The position numbers were made by a program, and so were the translations under genes. Below, one piece after another: positions 44,552-53,646 of a stretch of 64,000 nucleotides of DNA. The stretch spans positions 16,518 to 80,517 of the forward strand of contig JAVXOZ010000007.1 in the NCBI GenBank assembly GCA_036644995.1, written 5' to 3'. The notes below the pieces were generated by a model, which had not been told where the DNA came from, did no database searches, and saw only the letters and a program-made list of their open reading frames with translations. The first letter of the stretch is position 1. Each line of letters opens with the position of its first letter. Source of the stretch: Cryptoclostridium sp036644995. GTDB lineage: Bacteria > Bacillota > Dehalobacteriia > UBA7702.

Positions 44552-45415
44552 ATGATGAAAATAGAACAAAATACGGTTTTTCGCTACTGTGCCTTAATAT
44601 TGGGGAGTACAGTGGTGGCTTTTGGTTTGGCTGGTTTTTTGGTTCCTCACCGCATAGTGGCAGGTGGCACCAGTGGTTTGGCAACAATTATTTATCATTT
44701 AACCTTGTTTCCTATCGGGATTTTGGTTTTTGTTATAGATATTCCGCTGTTTTTGTGGGCATTTAAAGTTTTTGGTTTTAAATTTTTAGCAAAAACTTTT
44801 ATGGTAGCAATGTTTTTGGCGTTATTTTTGCAAATCTTTAATTTACTTATACCAAATGCCTTTTCACCGGATCCTTTATTATCTGCTATTTACGGCGGTA
44901 TAATTACAGGTGCAGGTATGGGGATTATTTTTAGGTTTGGCGCTACCAGTGGCGGCACAGATTTAATTGCGGCTATTTTTCGCCGTTATTTTCATTGGAA
45001 ATTGGGCACCGGTCTATTTATTGCCGATGGATTCATCATTTTGCTTTCAGGGCTGGTTTTTGCAATGGATTTAATTTTATATGGTATATTAACTGTGTTT
45101 ATATGCACCAGAGTTGTGGATATTATACAAAGTGGTACTGCTTCGGCAAAAACTGTTTTTGTTATTACTAAATATCCCGAAGCGGTAAAAAATGCTATTT
45201 ATGAAAATGTGGCAAGGGGAGTTACTGTTTTTCATGGCAGTGGTGGTTTCCATGAGGAAATGAGGGAAATTCTTTTTTCTGTGGTGGGAACTTATGAAAT
45301 AGCTAAGTTAAAAGATGTGGTTTATAGTGTGGATGAAAGTGCTTTTGTGGTGGTAACCGCTGCTACCGAGGTTTTGGGTGAGGGCTTTAATGCGGAAACA
45401 ACCCAACAAAAATAA
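44552..45415 (+). CDS. YitT family membrane protein
   Basis: A polytopic membrane protein with about six helices (YitT/DUF161 region, residues 1-210) and a cytoplasmic C-terminal DUF2179-type domain (VFVITKYPEAVKNAIYENV and YSVDESAFVVVTAATEVLGEG). Motifs GLAGFLVPHRIVAGGTSGLA and FRFGATSGGTDLIAAI are typical. Family function is unknown; transport has been suggested. I favour ATG 44552 with GAGAG 8 bases upstream; an in-frame ATG at 44537 lacks a ribosome binding site. Confidence 0.85.
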   Translation: MMKIEQNTVFRYCALILGSTVVAFGLAGFLVPHRIVAGGTSGLATIIYHLTLFPIGILVFVIDIPLFLWAFKVFGFKFLAKTFMVAMFLALFLQIFNLLIPNAFSPDPLLSAIYGGIITGAGMGIIFRFGATSGGTDLIAAIFRRYFHWKLGTGLFIADGFIILLSGLVFAMDLILYGILTVFICTRVVDIIQSGTASAKTVFVITKYPEAVKNAIYENVARGVTVFHGSGGFHEEMREILFSVVGTYEIAKLKDVVYSVDESAFVVVTAATEVLGEGFNAETTQQK

Positions 45416-45422
45416 ATATTTT

Positions 45423-45554
45423 TTAGGCTGTGGATAAAGTCTGACATTGGGTAAAATTCCTTCCCACCAACTGCTTATGTACATATAGGTACACTGCTCA
45501 GACGCTGTTCATGGGGTTTTATCGAATATAAGGCTTTTTTGGCAATCTAAAAAA
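45423..45554. repeat. MITE-like imperfect palindrome, copy A
   Basis: Starts TTAGGCTGTGGATAAAGTCT and ends in a diverged inverted copy of the same arm. Shares the internal phrases CCTTCCCA, TGCTTATGT and CATATAGGTACA with the copy at 56825. The arms are less alike than in copy B, so this copy looks older. It lies between the YitT gene and deoC. Confidence 0.8.
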
Positions 45555-45639
45555 TAAATATTTTTACCTTTAATTTATTAATCTTTATGCTATAATAAAA
45601 AAAATGTGTTATAATTTAAAAAAACATAAAGGTGAAAAT

Positions 45640-46284
45640 ATGAATAAAATAGATATCTTATCTCATGTGGATTATACACTTTTAAAACCTATCGCTGATT
45701 GGGAAGCTATAAAAAAGCTGTGCAGGGAATCTGTGGCAAATAAAACAGCCTCTGTGTGCATTCCCCCAGCCTATGTAAAAAGGGTTAAAAAGGAATTTGC
45801 AGATTTGAATATTTGTACGGTAATTGGTTTTCCTTTGGGGTATCAAACCACCGAAACCAAGGTTTTTGAAACGAAAAATGCTATTGAAAATGGAGCTTTG
45901 GAAATTGATGCCGTGGTAAATTTAGGTGATGTAAAAAATCAGGATTTTCCTAAAATTACAGAGGAAATAAAAGCTTTAAAAAATGTTTGCGGTGATAAAA
46001 TTTTGAAAATTATTGTGGAAACCTGCTATCTAACAGAAGGGGAAAAAATAAAAATGTGCCATGCTGTAACTACAGGTGGTGCAGATTTTATTAAAACCTC
46101 AACAGGATTCGGCACAGGTGGAGCAGAGCTTATAGATATAAAATTATTTAAAGAACACATAGGTAAAGGGGTAAAAATAAAAGCCGCAGGTGGCATTAAA
46201 ACCATGGCAGATGCGGAAAAATTTATAGAAAACGGAGCATTGCGTATTGGGGCAAGCTCTCTTAAGTCTACGGATGCGGAGTAA
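45640..46284 (+). CDS. deoC: Deoxyribose-phosphate aldolase
   Basis: Cleaves 2-deoxyribose-5-phosphate to glyceraldehyde-3-phosphate and acetaldehyde for nucleoside salvage. The 214-residue TIM barrel shows VCIPPAYV, TVIGFPLGYQTTETK, EIDAVVNLG, KIIVETCYLTE, the Schiff-base lysine in DFIKTSTGFGTGGA, and KAAGGIKTMADAEKFIENGA. I start at ATG 45640 behind AAAGGTG; the frame is open upstream to 45604 but that start has no ribosome binding site. Cotranscribed with cdd 48 bases downstream. Confidence 0.95.
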   Translation: MNKIDILSHVDYTLLKPIADWEAIKKLCRESVANKTASVCIPPAYVKRVKKEFADLNICTVIGFPLGYQTTETKVFETKNAIENGALEIDAVVNLGDVKNQDFPKITEEIKALKNVCGDKILKIIVETCYLTEGEKIKMCHAVTTGGADFIKTSTGFGTGGAELIDIKLFKEHIGKGVKIKAAGGIKTMADAEKFIENGALRIGASSLKSTDAE

Positions 46285-46332
46285 AAAATAAGTAGATAAA
46301 GTAGATAAAATTGAAAATAAAGGTGAAAAATA

Positions 46333-46752
46333 ATGAATATAGAAAATTTAATTAACGCAGCTATTGAAGCACGAAAAGCGGCATATGCACCATATTCCAA
46401 TTTTACCGTAGGTGCGGCATTGCTTGGAAAAAGTGAAAAAATATACACCGGCTGCAATGTGGAAAATGCAGGGTTTACCCCTTCTATTTGCGGTGAAAGG
46501 GCAGCTTTATACACCGCTATTGCCCAAAGTGAACGTAGCTTTATTGCCATAGCCATTGTGGGCGGCAGTGAAGATTCTGCGGAAAAAGATTTGGACTTTT
46601 GCTTCCCTTGCGGTGTGTGCCGTCAAGTATTTTACGAATTTTGTCAAGCTGATTTTCAGATTATTGTGGCAAAAAATAAAGATGATTACTCTGTTTACAC
46701 CTTAAAAGAATTATTGCCCCATGGTTTTGGGCCGGAAAATTTGCAAAAATAA
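46333..46752 (+). CDS. cdd: Cytidine deaminase
   Basis: Zinc enzyme that deaminates cytidine and deoxycytidine. The 139-residue length is that of the homotetrameric class, whose zinc is held by three cysteines: one in ICGERAALYTA and two in PCGVCRQVFYE; the catalytic Glu is in the first motif. YAPYSNFTVGAALL and GCNVENAGFTPS are conserved. Paired with deoC for nucleoside breakdown. Confidence 0.95.
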   Translation: MNIENLINAAIEARKAAYAPYSNFTVGAALLGKSEKIYTGCNVENAGFTPSICGERAALYTAIAQSERSFIAIAIVGGSEDSAEKDLDFCFPCGVCRQVFYEFCQADFQIIVAKNKDDYSVYTLKELLPHGFGPENLQK

Positions 46753-46806
46753 GTTTTGTGTTTGAAACAATTAACAAATTTTATAAATAAATCCAAGTAT
46801 AAAAAT

Positions 46807-46850
46807 ATCCGAATTTACAATTTGTGTCTGTAAATTCGGATGTTTTTTAT
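46807..46850 (+). terminator. Intrinsic terminator after cdd
   Basis: A perfect 13-bp stem ATCCGAATTTACA / TGTAAATTCGGAT with a nine-base loop is followed by GTTTTTT. It also faces the converging rubrerythrin gene. Confidence 0.9.
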
Positions 46851-46881
46851 GTGGAAATTTAAAAATAAATTTAATAAATAC

Positions 46882-47484
46882 TTATTGGCAATGCCCTGTA
46901 TAAGGCGCCATGGAAATTCGGATAAAAAATCCTTGGTTGTGTTGACAAACAGGGCACATCAGTGGTGCTTGGGTGGATTTTAAAATATGTCCACAGTTCA
47001 AACACATCCAGCCTGTTTCCACCTCGCAGGTAAAAAGTTTGCCTTCTGCAATAAGCTCTGCAAAGATACCAAAACGGTTGCCGTGGGTTTTTTCTATTTC
47101 TGCAATCATGTGAAAATCCTTGGCAATTTCCTCAAACCCTTCATCGGCGGCGATATTGCCAAATATGGGATAGATGTTTTCAAATTCCTCAAATTCGTTA
47201 TTTTGTGAAGATCTTAAAATAGAAAGAATATCCTTTTCGGCATCAACGGGGTAAGCGGCGTCAATTTCCAAGCTGCCGCTGCCGCCTTTAATTAAATGAT
47301 TGTAAAAAACTTTAGCGTGTTCTTTTTCCTGATTGGCGGTGAATGTAAAAACCTCGGAAATCACCTGTAAATTAGCACTTTTTGATGCAGAAGCAGCAAA
47401 TGTATAGCGATTTCTGGCTTGGCTTTCACCGGCAAAGGCACGTAATAAATTCACCTTGGTTTCACTGCTGTTAAAATTAATCAT
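46882..47484 (-). CDS. Rubrerythrin
   Basis: Non-haem iron peroxidase that removes hydrogen peroxide in anaerobes. The 200-residue protein has the ferritin-like di-iron domain (AFAGESQARNRYTF, ANQEKEHAKVFY, EIAKDFHMIAEIEKTHGNRF) and a C-terminal rubredoxin-like domain with two CX2C pairs in WMCLNCGHILKS and LMCPVCQHN. The layout is the standard one. ATG start behind GGAGG on the - strand. Single-gene transcript in a convergent pair with cdd. Confidence 0.94.
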   Translation of the reverse strand: MINFNSSETKVNLLRAFAGESQARNRYTFAASASKSANLQVISEVFTFTANQEKEHAKVFYNHLIKGGSGSLEIDAAYPVDAEKDILSILRSSQNNEFEEFENIYPIFGNIAADEGFEEIAKDFHMIAEIEKTHGNRFGIFAELIAEGKLFTCEVETGWMCLNCGHILKSTQAPLMCPVCQHNQGFFIRISMAPYTGHCQ

Positions 47485-47980
47485 AAAATATCCTCCAACT
47501 ACACTGGTTTTTAATAGTATTATTATATATAAAATTAATCATATTTATACTGGTATTTTGTAGCATATTTCCATATTTTAACTTTATCTAAATCTAAATT
47601 TTTAACAGTGCAATAAGGAAAATTTCTTTAAAATGTTTTGATTCTTTGGGTGTTATAATATTGGGTGTAAAGATTGGTTTTTTCTCTTTTTTTTAGATAG
47701 TGAGAGTATTCTCACAAAAATCACCTCAATAATTCTTAGCAAAATATAGCAAAGTTAAAATTACCCATATTTACATTATTTGCCTATTGAGTGGGTTTTT
47801 AGCTCAGGTGATTCCGTTTTGTTATCTATTTTATAGGGTTAAATGTTAAAAATAATATTAAAATGAGTTTTTAGAGCATTATTATCTATAAAACCAAGGT
47901 TTTTTGGTATAATTAAAAAAATCAGTGATAACAAATTGGCATTGATTGTGATAAATTATTTGAGGAATTATGGGATTTTT
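47485..47980. other. AT-rich divergent intergenic region
   Basis: About 500 bases between rubrerythrin and the riboswitch transcript. No open frame. There are several TATAAT-like boxes (47650s, 47911) but no well-spaced -35 partner. A distant inverted pair AATCACCT / AGGTGATT (about 47721 and 47806) is present. I cannot assign a function. Confidence 0.45.
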
Positions 47981-47982
47981 TA

Positions 47983-47991
47983 TGTTATAAT
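47983..47991 (+). promoter_or_regulatory. Extended -10 promoter for the B12-riboswitch operon
   Basis: TGTTATAAT: a perfect TATAAT at 47986-47991 preceded by TG at the extended -10 position. No good -35 is at 17 bases. It is the nearest promoter upstream of the riboswitch and would start transcription close to 47998. Confidence 0.6.
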
Positions 47992-48015
47992 GACTTAACA
48001 ATTTAATAATTATAA

Positions 48016-48195
48016 GAGTTCCTTGCGGATTAATAGGGAAGTTGGTTCAAATCCAACGCGATCCCGTCACTGTGATAAAGGATTGGTTTCATATGCCACT
48101 GAGCTTAAGCTTGGGAAGGCGAAATCGATAATGCTTTTTAGCCAGTAGACCTGCTTTTATAAAGTCATAATGAAACCTACGGTGAATAGGAGCGT
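48016..48195 (+). promoter_or_regulatory. Cobalamin (B12) riboswitch
   Basis: Conserved blocks occur in order: AATAGGGAA (48032), GGTTCAAATCCAACGCGATCCC with CGTCACTGTGA (48044-48075), GCCACTGAG (48095), GGGAAGGCG (48113) and the B12 box AGCCAGTAGACCTGC (48140-48154). TTGGTTTCAT and ATGAAACC form a long-range closing helix. A terminator follows at 48225. Known cobalamin riboswitches of this type switch genes off when adenosylcobalamin binds, so the downstream operon should be expressed when B12 is scarce. Confidence 0.93.
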
Positions 48196-48224
48196 TTATA
48201 AAAGTATTTTAATACGGATATTTC

Positions 48225-48260
48225 ATAAAAGCACACCTTAGGGTAGTGCTTTTTTTATTT
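48225..48260 (+). terminator. Expression-platform terminator of the B12 riboswitch
   Basis: AAAAGCAC pairs with GTGCTTTT around ACCTTAGGGTA and is followed by a T tract. It stands between the aptamer and the LysR gene, so it is the likely OFF structure. Confidence 0.82.
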
Positions 48261-48283
48261 ATCAAGATAATAAGGAGTAAAAA

Positions 48284-49207
48284 TTGGAAATAAAACAATT
48301 ACAGTATTTTGTGGTTAGTGTGGATATGGGTAGTTTTCACGGTGCCGCCCGTTCATTGCTCACAACTCAGCCCAATGTAAGTAAAACCGTGAAAGCACTG
48401 GAAGAAGAATTGGATATGGTGCTTTTGCAAAGAAACCACCGTGGGGTTGAGATTACCGCTGTGGGGCAAGAAATCTATAATTATGCCATTGAAGTACTGA
48501 AAAATATGAATAATATTGAAAAATATAAGAAATGCAAAGATATTGAAGTTTTATCCATTTCCAGTGTTCCCAGTAATATGCTTGCTTCAATTTTAGCTAA
48601 GTTTTATAAAGACTTATCTAAAAATCATGAGATAAAAATGGAATTTTGGGAAGGTAGCGTGGAAAAAATAATTACCAGAATTCACCGTAGGGAATCGGAA
48701 TTAGGGTTTGTTTACATTTCAGACCGCAATGTTACTATTTTTCAAAATCAAGTACGGTCTAAAGGTTTGGAATTTATTGAGCTAAAAAAAACACCCCTAT
48801 ATCTCTATTTAGGTAAAAATAATCCCTACTATGGTTTTGAATCCATTAGCGAAGATGTAATCCATAAAATGAAATTTATCCAGCACCATGAGGAGCAGTA
48901 CTCTTTATTTAATCATTTAGGTCATTTGCAAAAAGGTGTATTTAATCATAGTTACGAGGCTAAAATTGCATCCACCAATAGTGACCATTTTTTATTGCAA
49001 TTATTGCGTAATACAGATTACTGCACCATAAGCAGTAACCTGTTTAAAGATAGCGATGAAATTTCGGGATTGAGAGCAATCCCCATTGAATCTTGTGGTC
49101 AATGTGTTTCCTTTGGTTATTTAAAAAGAAAACTACATTCTTTCTCGCCAATAACAAGAATATTTCTAAAATATTTGGAAAACCAATATGAAATCGGAGA
49201 CTTATAA
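48284..49207 (+). CDS. LysR family transcriptional regulator
   Basis: First gene of the riboswitch operon, 307 residues. The N-terminal winged helix (MEIKQLQYFVVSVDMGSFHG, ARSLLTTQPNVSKTVKALEE, about 1-60) is classic LysR, followed by a two-lobe ligand-binding domain (about 90-295). TTG start behind AAGGAG. Being cotranscribed rather than divergent from its neighbours is atypical for LysR, but it could still autoregulate the operon or act elsewhere. Effector unknown. The stop is one base before the next start. Confidence 0.92.
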   Translation: MEIKQLQYFVVSVDMGSFHGAARSLLTTQPNVSKTVKALEEELDMVLLQRNHRGVEITAVGQEIYNYAIEVLKNMNNIEKYKKCKDIEVLSISSVPSNMLASILAKFYKDLSKNHEIKMEFWEGSVEKIITRIHRRESELGFVYISDRNVTIFQNQVRSKGLEFIELKKTPLYLYLGKNNPYYGFESISEDVIHKMKFIQHHEEQYSLFNHLGHLQKGVFNHSYEAKIASTNSDHFLLQLLRNTDYCTISSNLFKDSDEISGLRAIPIESCGQCVSFGYLKRKLHSFSPITRIFLKYLENQYEIGDL

Positions 49208-49208
49208 T

Positions 49209-50180
49209 ATGGGAAAAATAATATTGCAAAGCTTAAAGACGGTATCGGGAAAAAAATCTTCGGGCTATCTAAATATTTGTGGCACAAACTCTCTTTTACC
49301 TGCTACGGTAATTTGTGGAGAGGATGAGGGGAAAACCGTTTTAATAACCGGGGGCATTCATAATGCGGAATATGTGGGAATCCAAACAGCTATTGATATT
49401 GCCAAAGAAATATCACCCCAAGATTTACGGGGAAACCTAATTATTGTACCTTTAACCAACCGTTCTGGTTTTGAAAACAGAACAATGAGCCTTGTTTATG
49501 AGGACGGAAAAAACCTAAATCGCCAATTTCCCGGTAATATTGAGGGTACTCTTGCAGAAAAAATAAGTTTGTTCATTGAAAATGAGCTTTTTACCTTGGC
49601 GGATTATTATATTGATTTACACTGTGGTGACGGCTTTGAAGCCTTAACTCCCTTTGTTTACTGCCAAGGCAAAGCCACCAAAGAGGTTTGCCGCAGTTCT
49701 TTATCCATGGCAAAGGCTGTTAATGTTCCTTATATTGTAAAATCTCAACTTGATAGCGGAGGAGCTTATAATTACGCAGGAGCTTGTGGTATTCCCGGTA
49801 TTTTAATGGAAAGAGGCGGCGTAGGTCTGTGGTCTTGGGATGAGGTAGATAAATATAAAGCTGATGTAAAAAATGTTTTACGTACCATTGGGGTATTGAC
49901 AGGGGAGCCGAAAATTTATGAAGATCCTAAGATTTTTACCCAGACAATTTACGATTTTTCTTCTTCAATTGGTTGTTGGTATCCAAAGCATGAGGTTGGG
50001 GATGTTATTTTAAAAGGCAGTGTTTTAGGTGAAGTAAGGGATTACTTTGGTAATATAATAAGCACCTGTTTTGCTAAAAAAAATGGCATTGTTTTATTTC
50101 AAACAGTTAGTTTAAATGTGCTTAAAAACGATCCGCTCATTGCCTATGGCGTATGTGATGGAGAAGGAGAGGATATTTAA
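49209..50180 (+). CDS. M14-type zinc deacylase (succinylglutamate desuccinylase/aspartoacylase family)
   Basis: A 323-residue metallo-hydrolase of the AstE/AspA branch of M14. Zinc ligands are His51 and Glu54 in GGIHNAEYVG and His138 in IDLHCGD; NLNRQFPG (102-109) is the conserved substrate loop, and Glu201 in GILMERGG is the likely catalytic base. The family removes acyl groups from amino acids or trims small amides. I start at ATG 49209, 9 bases after GGAG inside the LysR gene end. Lying between a regulator and a peptide/metal importer, it probably processes the imported substrate; that is inference. Confidence 0.88.
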   Translation: MGKIILQSLKTVSGKKSSGYLNICGTNSLLPATVICGEDEGKTVLITGGIHNAEYVGIQTAIDIAKEISPQDLRGNLIIVPLTNRSGFENRTMSLVYEDGKNLNRQFPGNIEGTLAEKISLFIENELFTLADYYIDLHCGDGFEALTPFVYCQGKATKEVCRSSLSMAKAVNVPYIVKSQLDSGGAYNYAGACGIPGILMERGGVGLWSWDEVDKYKADVKNVLRTIGVLTGEPKIYEDPKIFTQTIYDFSSSIGCWYPKHEVGDVILKGSVLGEVRDYFGNIISTCFAKKNGIVLFQTVSLNVLKNDPLIAYGVCDGEGEDI

Positions 50181-50190
50181 GGAACAATAT

Positions 50191-51129
50191 ATGGTGAAAA
50201 AGAACTTAATTAAAAGAATTTTGCAAATTCTTATGGTTTTGATGGGAATCAGCTTTTTGACTTTTTGTTTAACGTATCTTGCTCCCGGTGACCCTGTAAG
50301 AACTATGTATGCAGCATCTGGAGTAATCCCCAGTGAAGATGTTTTAGACCAAGCTCGGGAAGAATTAGGCTTAAATAAACCTTTTTTGGTGCAATACGGA
50401 ACCTGGCTTTTTAATTGTTTCCATGGAGATTTCGGCACGTCCTATTCCATGAATAAGCCGGTTTTAGAAATCATGATTACAAAGCTGTTTCCCACTTTAA
50501 AGCTGGCTTTTGTATCCCTATTGCTTATGATTGCGGTATCTGTGCCCTTTGGTATTTTGGCTGCTGTGAAAAAAAATAAATTTGTTGATTATTTAGTTCG
50601 CAGCACTACTTTTTTGGGCATTTCCGTACCAAATTTTTGGGTGGGGCTATTGCTTTTGTATTTCTTTGGTTTAAAGTTGGGCTTATTGCCTGTGGTATCC
50701 ACGGGTAATGGCTGGGAAAAATTAATTCTTCCTGCTGTGACTTTATCTTTTGCTATGTCGGCAAAATATACAAGACAGGTGCGTACTGCTGTTTTAGAGG
50801 AACTGCACCAAGATTATGTGATGGGTGCCAGAGCACGGGGTATTGCGGAAAAAACCATATTGTGGCGACACGTTTTTCCCAATACTTTGCTGCCCTTAGT
50901 TACCTTGTTGGGTTTATCCTTAGGTTCGCTTTTGGGCGGCACCGCCGTGGTGGAAGTGGTGTTTTCTTATCCCGGTCTTGGGAATATGGCAGTTTGTGCC
51001 ATCACCGCTTATGATTATCCTCTGATTCAGGGTTATGTGTTGTGGATTGCCTTAATCTACATGGCAATTAACTTGATTGTGGATATTTCTTATGAATTTA
51101 TAGATCCCGGAGTCAGAGAAAGCAGGTAA
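50191..51129 (+). CDS. Opp/Nik-type ABC transporter permease, first subunit (NikB/DppB-like)
   Basis: A 312-residue membrane permease with about six helices, of the dipeptide/oligopeptide/nickel family. Motifs: YLAPGDPVRTMYAASG near the N-terminus, GISVPNFWVGLLLLY, and the ATPase-coupling loop DYVMGARARGIAEKTILWRH with LGGTAVVEVVFSYPGLG. Start is ATG 50191 behind AAGGA; the frame is open upstream to 50116 but overlaps the preceding gene. Substrate cannot be read from permease sequence. Confidence 0.93.
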   Translation: MVKKNLIKRILQILMVLMGISFLTFCLTYLAPGDPVRTMYAASGVIPSEDVLDQAREELGLNKPFLVQYGTWLFNCFHGDFGTSYSMNKPVLEIMITKLFPTLKLAFVSLLLMIAVSVPFGILAAVKKNKFVDYLVRSTTFLGISVPNFWVGLLLLYFFGLKLGLLPVVSTGNGWEKLILPAVTLSFAMSAKYTRQVRTAVLEELHQDYVMGARARGIAEKTILWRHVFPNTLLPLVTLLGLSLGSLLGGTAVVEVVFSYPGLGNMAVCAITAYDYPLIQGYVLWIALIYMAINLIVDISYEFIDPGVRESR

Positions 51130-51131
51130 AA

Positions 51132-51959
51132 ATGAAAAAAATATTATTATTCAGTAAAAATAATAAGCTGTTTTCTGTTCTTGTTATATTTTTGGCAATA
51201 ATTCTTTTGGTCACAATCTTTGCACCCTTCATCATTCCTTATAACCCCTTTGAGGCACATTTGGAAAATGCTTTTAAAGCTCCCAATGGTGATCATTGGT
51301 TTGGCACAGATAAATTGGGCAGAGATGTGTTTTCCCGTGTTATTTACGGAACTCGAATTTCCCTTTCTGCGGCCTTGATTTTGGTATCAGCAGTTTTTGT
51401 TATAGGCAACACCTTGGGTATTATTGCGGGTTATTTCGGAAAAGCAGTGGATGATGTTATCATGCGGATATCCGATATGATGATTTCCTTTCCCGGTATG
51501 GTTTTAGCCATTGCCGTGGCAGGTATTTTAGGGGCAAGTATTGTTAATGCCATGATTGCTTTAATGGTGGTAAGCTGGACAAAGTACGCTCGTTTAGCCA
51601 GAAGTTTAGTTTTGAAAATTCGCCATAAGGATTACGTTTGTGCGGCTGAGGTTTTGGGGTCTAAAACAGGGCATATTCTCACTCGCCATATGCTGCCCAA
51701 TGTGCTCCATACTTTAATAATTACCGCTACCATGGATTTAGGTACAATGATTTTGGAACTGGCAGGTCTTTCATTCTTGGGTTTTGGTGCTCAACCACCG
51801 ATGCCTGAATGGGGTTTAATGTTAAATGAAGGTCGCAGCTATATGCTCACAGCCCCTTGGCTGATGATTTTTCCCGGGCTTGCCATCTGCTTTGTGGTGG
51901 TGATTTTTAACCTCTTTGGGGACTCTTTGCGAGATATTTTAGATCCCAAAGATGAATAG
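51132..51959 (+). CDS. Opp/Nik-type ABC transporter permease, second subunit (NikC/DppC-like)
   Basis: Partner permease of 275 residues with about six helices. It has the family signature DKLGRDVFSRVIYGTRISL near residue 55, the coupling loop DYVCAAEVLGSKTGHILTRH, and the C-terminal LSFLGFGAQPPMPEWGLML. It starts two bases after the first permease stop, so the two are coupled and form a heterodimer. Confidence 0.93.
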   Translation: MKKILLFSKNNKLFSVLVIFLAIILLVTIFAPFIIPYNPFEAHLENAFKAPNGDHWFGTDKLGRDVFSRVIYGTRISLSAALILVSAVFVIGNTLGIIAGYFGKAVDDVIMRISDMMISFPGMVLAIAVAGILGASIVNAMIALMVVSWTKYARLARSLVLKIRHKDYVCAAEVLGSKTGHILTRHMLPNVLHTLIITATMDLGTMILELAGLSFLGFGAQPPMPEWGLMLNEGRSYMLTAPWLMIFPGLAICFVVVIFNLFGDSLRDILDPKDE

Positions 51960-52042
51960 TAAAGATGCTGATTTTGTATGTAAATACATTAAAAATAAAA
52001 TATTAATTATTTAGTGGTAAAAGCCACGGAATGGAGAAGAAA

Positions 52043-53611
52043 ATGAAACTAATTAAAAAAATTGCCGCTGTTGTTTTAGGGGCAATCCTGGTGGGGGGAG
52101 CTTTAACGGGGTGCGGCTCTGAAAAAGCCCCTTCAAGTGAGAATTTAAACTTTGGCTGTATTAATTACTCCGATTCTTTGGATCCTTCAGCTATGATCAA
52201 TGCCTCATGGTGTGTAACTCGGTTTGGCATTGGGGAGTGCTTGTTTAAATTTGATGATGATATGAGTGCTCAGAACAATCTTTGTGATAAATATACCGTA
52301 GATGATTCTAAGACTACTTGGACTTTTCATATTCGTGAAGGTGTAAAATTTTCCAACGGCAAAGAATTGACCCCTTGCGCAGTTCAGGCATCTATTCAAT
52401 ATATGTATGACCAAGAAGCCGGTGCTCAGGGCAATTCAACCCCTTCTATGTATATGGATATGGAAAGTATCAAAGGAGATGACAATACAGGCAATGTAAC
52501 TATTGTTACAAAGAAACCCATTACTGATCTTTGTTCGGTTTTAGCACATCCCTATTTTTCAATTTTAGATGTTAAATCTGGTGAAAATATGGGCGAAAAC
52601 CCCATTGGTACAGGCCCTTATGCCATTGAAAAATACGATACAGGTGTTTCCTTGGGAATGAAAGCCAATGAAAACTATTGGAACGGTGAAGTGCCCTATA
52701 AAACCGTAAATATAATTTTCATCAGCGATAGCACCACTAAAGCCATGGCTTTGGAAAATGGCGATGTTGATGTGGTGGAAAACATCACCACCCCGGGTGA
52801 TTTGCAAAAACTTAAAAAGAATGAAGATTATAAAATTGCTGAAGCTGTGGGTATTCGCTGTGGTTTTTCATACATGAACCAAAAGGGCGTTCTTGGCAAT
52901 GAAGACTTAAGAAAAGCAATTTTAATGGCATTGGATGATAAAACCATGTGCGATGTTACTGTGGGCGGAATGTACACAGCAGGTTATTCCGTATTGCCTT
53001 CAGCTTTGGATTATGGCTATAAAAATTTAACCGATGCTACTCCCTATAATGTTAAAGAAGCAAAAAGTATTTTAGATAAAGCTAATATTGTGGATGGCGA
53101 TGGCGATGGCTACCGTGAATTGAACGGCAAAAATATCAATTTGAGTTATTTAACTTACGATAGTCGCAATTTAATTGATTTCACCGAAGCTGTGGTTTCC
53201 TATTTGGATAAAATTGGCATTAAAGCCACCATCAAAACCACAGATGCCGATACCGAATGGAATATGCTAACCAGCGGTGAATACGATTTATTGGCAAATA
53301 ATTGGATGACAGTTCCCGTTGGTGATCCATACAGCTATTTAGATAACTGGTACAGTAAATCCAAAGCCAATTACTGCGGTTATGCCAACAATGAATATGA
53401 TACTTTGTATGAAGAATTGGCAAATGAAACAGAAAGTGATGCTCGCAGTGGCATTATTGAAAAGCTTCAACAAATTTTAATTAATGATGCAGCTGTTTTG
53501 GTTCATGGCTATTATCACAGCAATATGTGTTCAAATAAGAACATTGAAGGTGCATCTATTCCCACTGCGGATTATTATTGGCTTACCACAAATATTAAAC
53601 CCGCAAAATAA
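52043..53611 (+). CDS. Opp/Nik-type substrate-binding lipoprotein (SBP family 5)
   Basis: Cell-surface receptor for the importer, 522 residues. A lipoprotein signal with lipobox LTGC (Cys24) is followed by the SBP_bac_5 fold: NLCDKYTVDDSKTTWTFHIR, EGVKFSNGKELT, NPIGTGPYAIEKY and the C-terminal ILVHGYYHSNM. Start at ATG 52043 behind GGAG; ATG 52031 is in frame but lies within that site. An 83-base gap separates it from the permease genes. The family binds peptides, opines, nickel or metallophores; the pocket cannot be read by eye. Confidence 0.92.
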   Translation: MKLIKKIAAVVLGAILVGGALTGCGSEKAPSSENLNFGCINYSDSLDPSAMINASWCVTRFGIGECLFKFDDDMSAQNNLCDKYTVDDSKTTWTFHIREGVKFSNGKELTPCAVQASIQYMYDQEAGAQGNSTPSMYMDMESIKGDDNTGNVTIVTKKPITDLCSVLAHPYFSILDVKSGENMGENPIGTGPYAIEKYDTGVSLGMKANENYWNGEVPYKTVNIIFISDSTTKAMALENGDVDVVENITTPGDLQKLKKNEDYKIAEAVGIRCGFSYMNQKGVLGNEDLRKAILMALDDKTMCDVTVGGMYTAGYSVLPSALDYGYKNLTDATPYNVKEAKSILDKANIVDGDGDGYRELNGKNINLSYLTYDSRNLIDFTEAVVSYLDKIGIKATIKTTDADTEWNMLTSGEYDLLANNWMTVPVGDPYSYLDNWYSKSKANYCGYANNEYDTLYEELANETESDARSGIIEKLQQILINDAAVLVHGYYHSNMCSNKNIEGASIPTADYYWLTTNIKPAK

Positions 53612-53646
53612 TTAGTTAAAAAAGCAAATTAAAAACGGAGATAATC

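Noticed and set aside
46026..46556. A 176-codon frame on the - strand across deoC and cdd
   Set aside because: It is antisense to two well-supported genes and has no recognisable domain or ribosome binding site.
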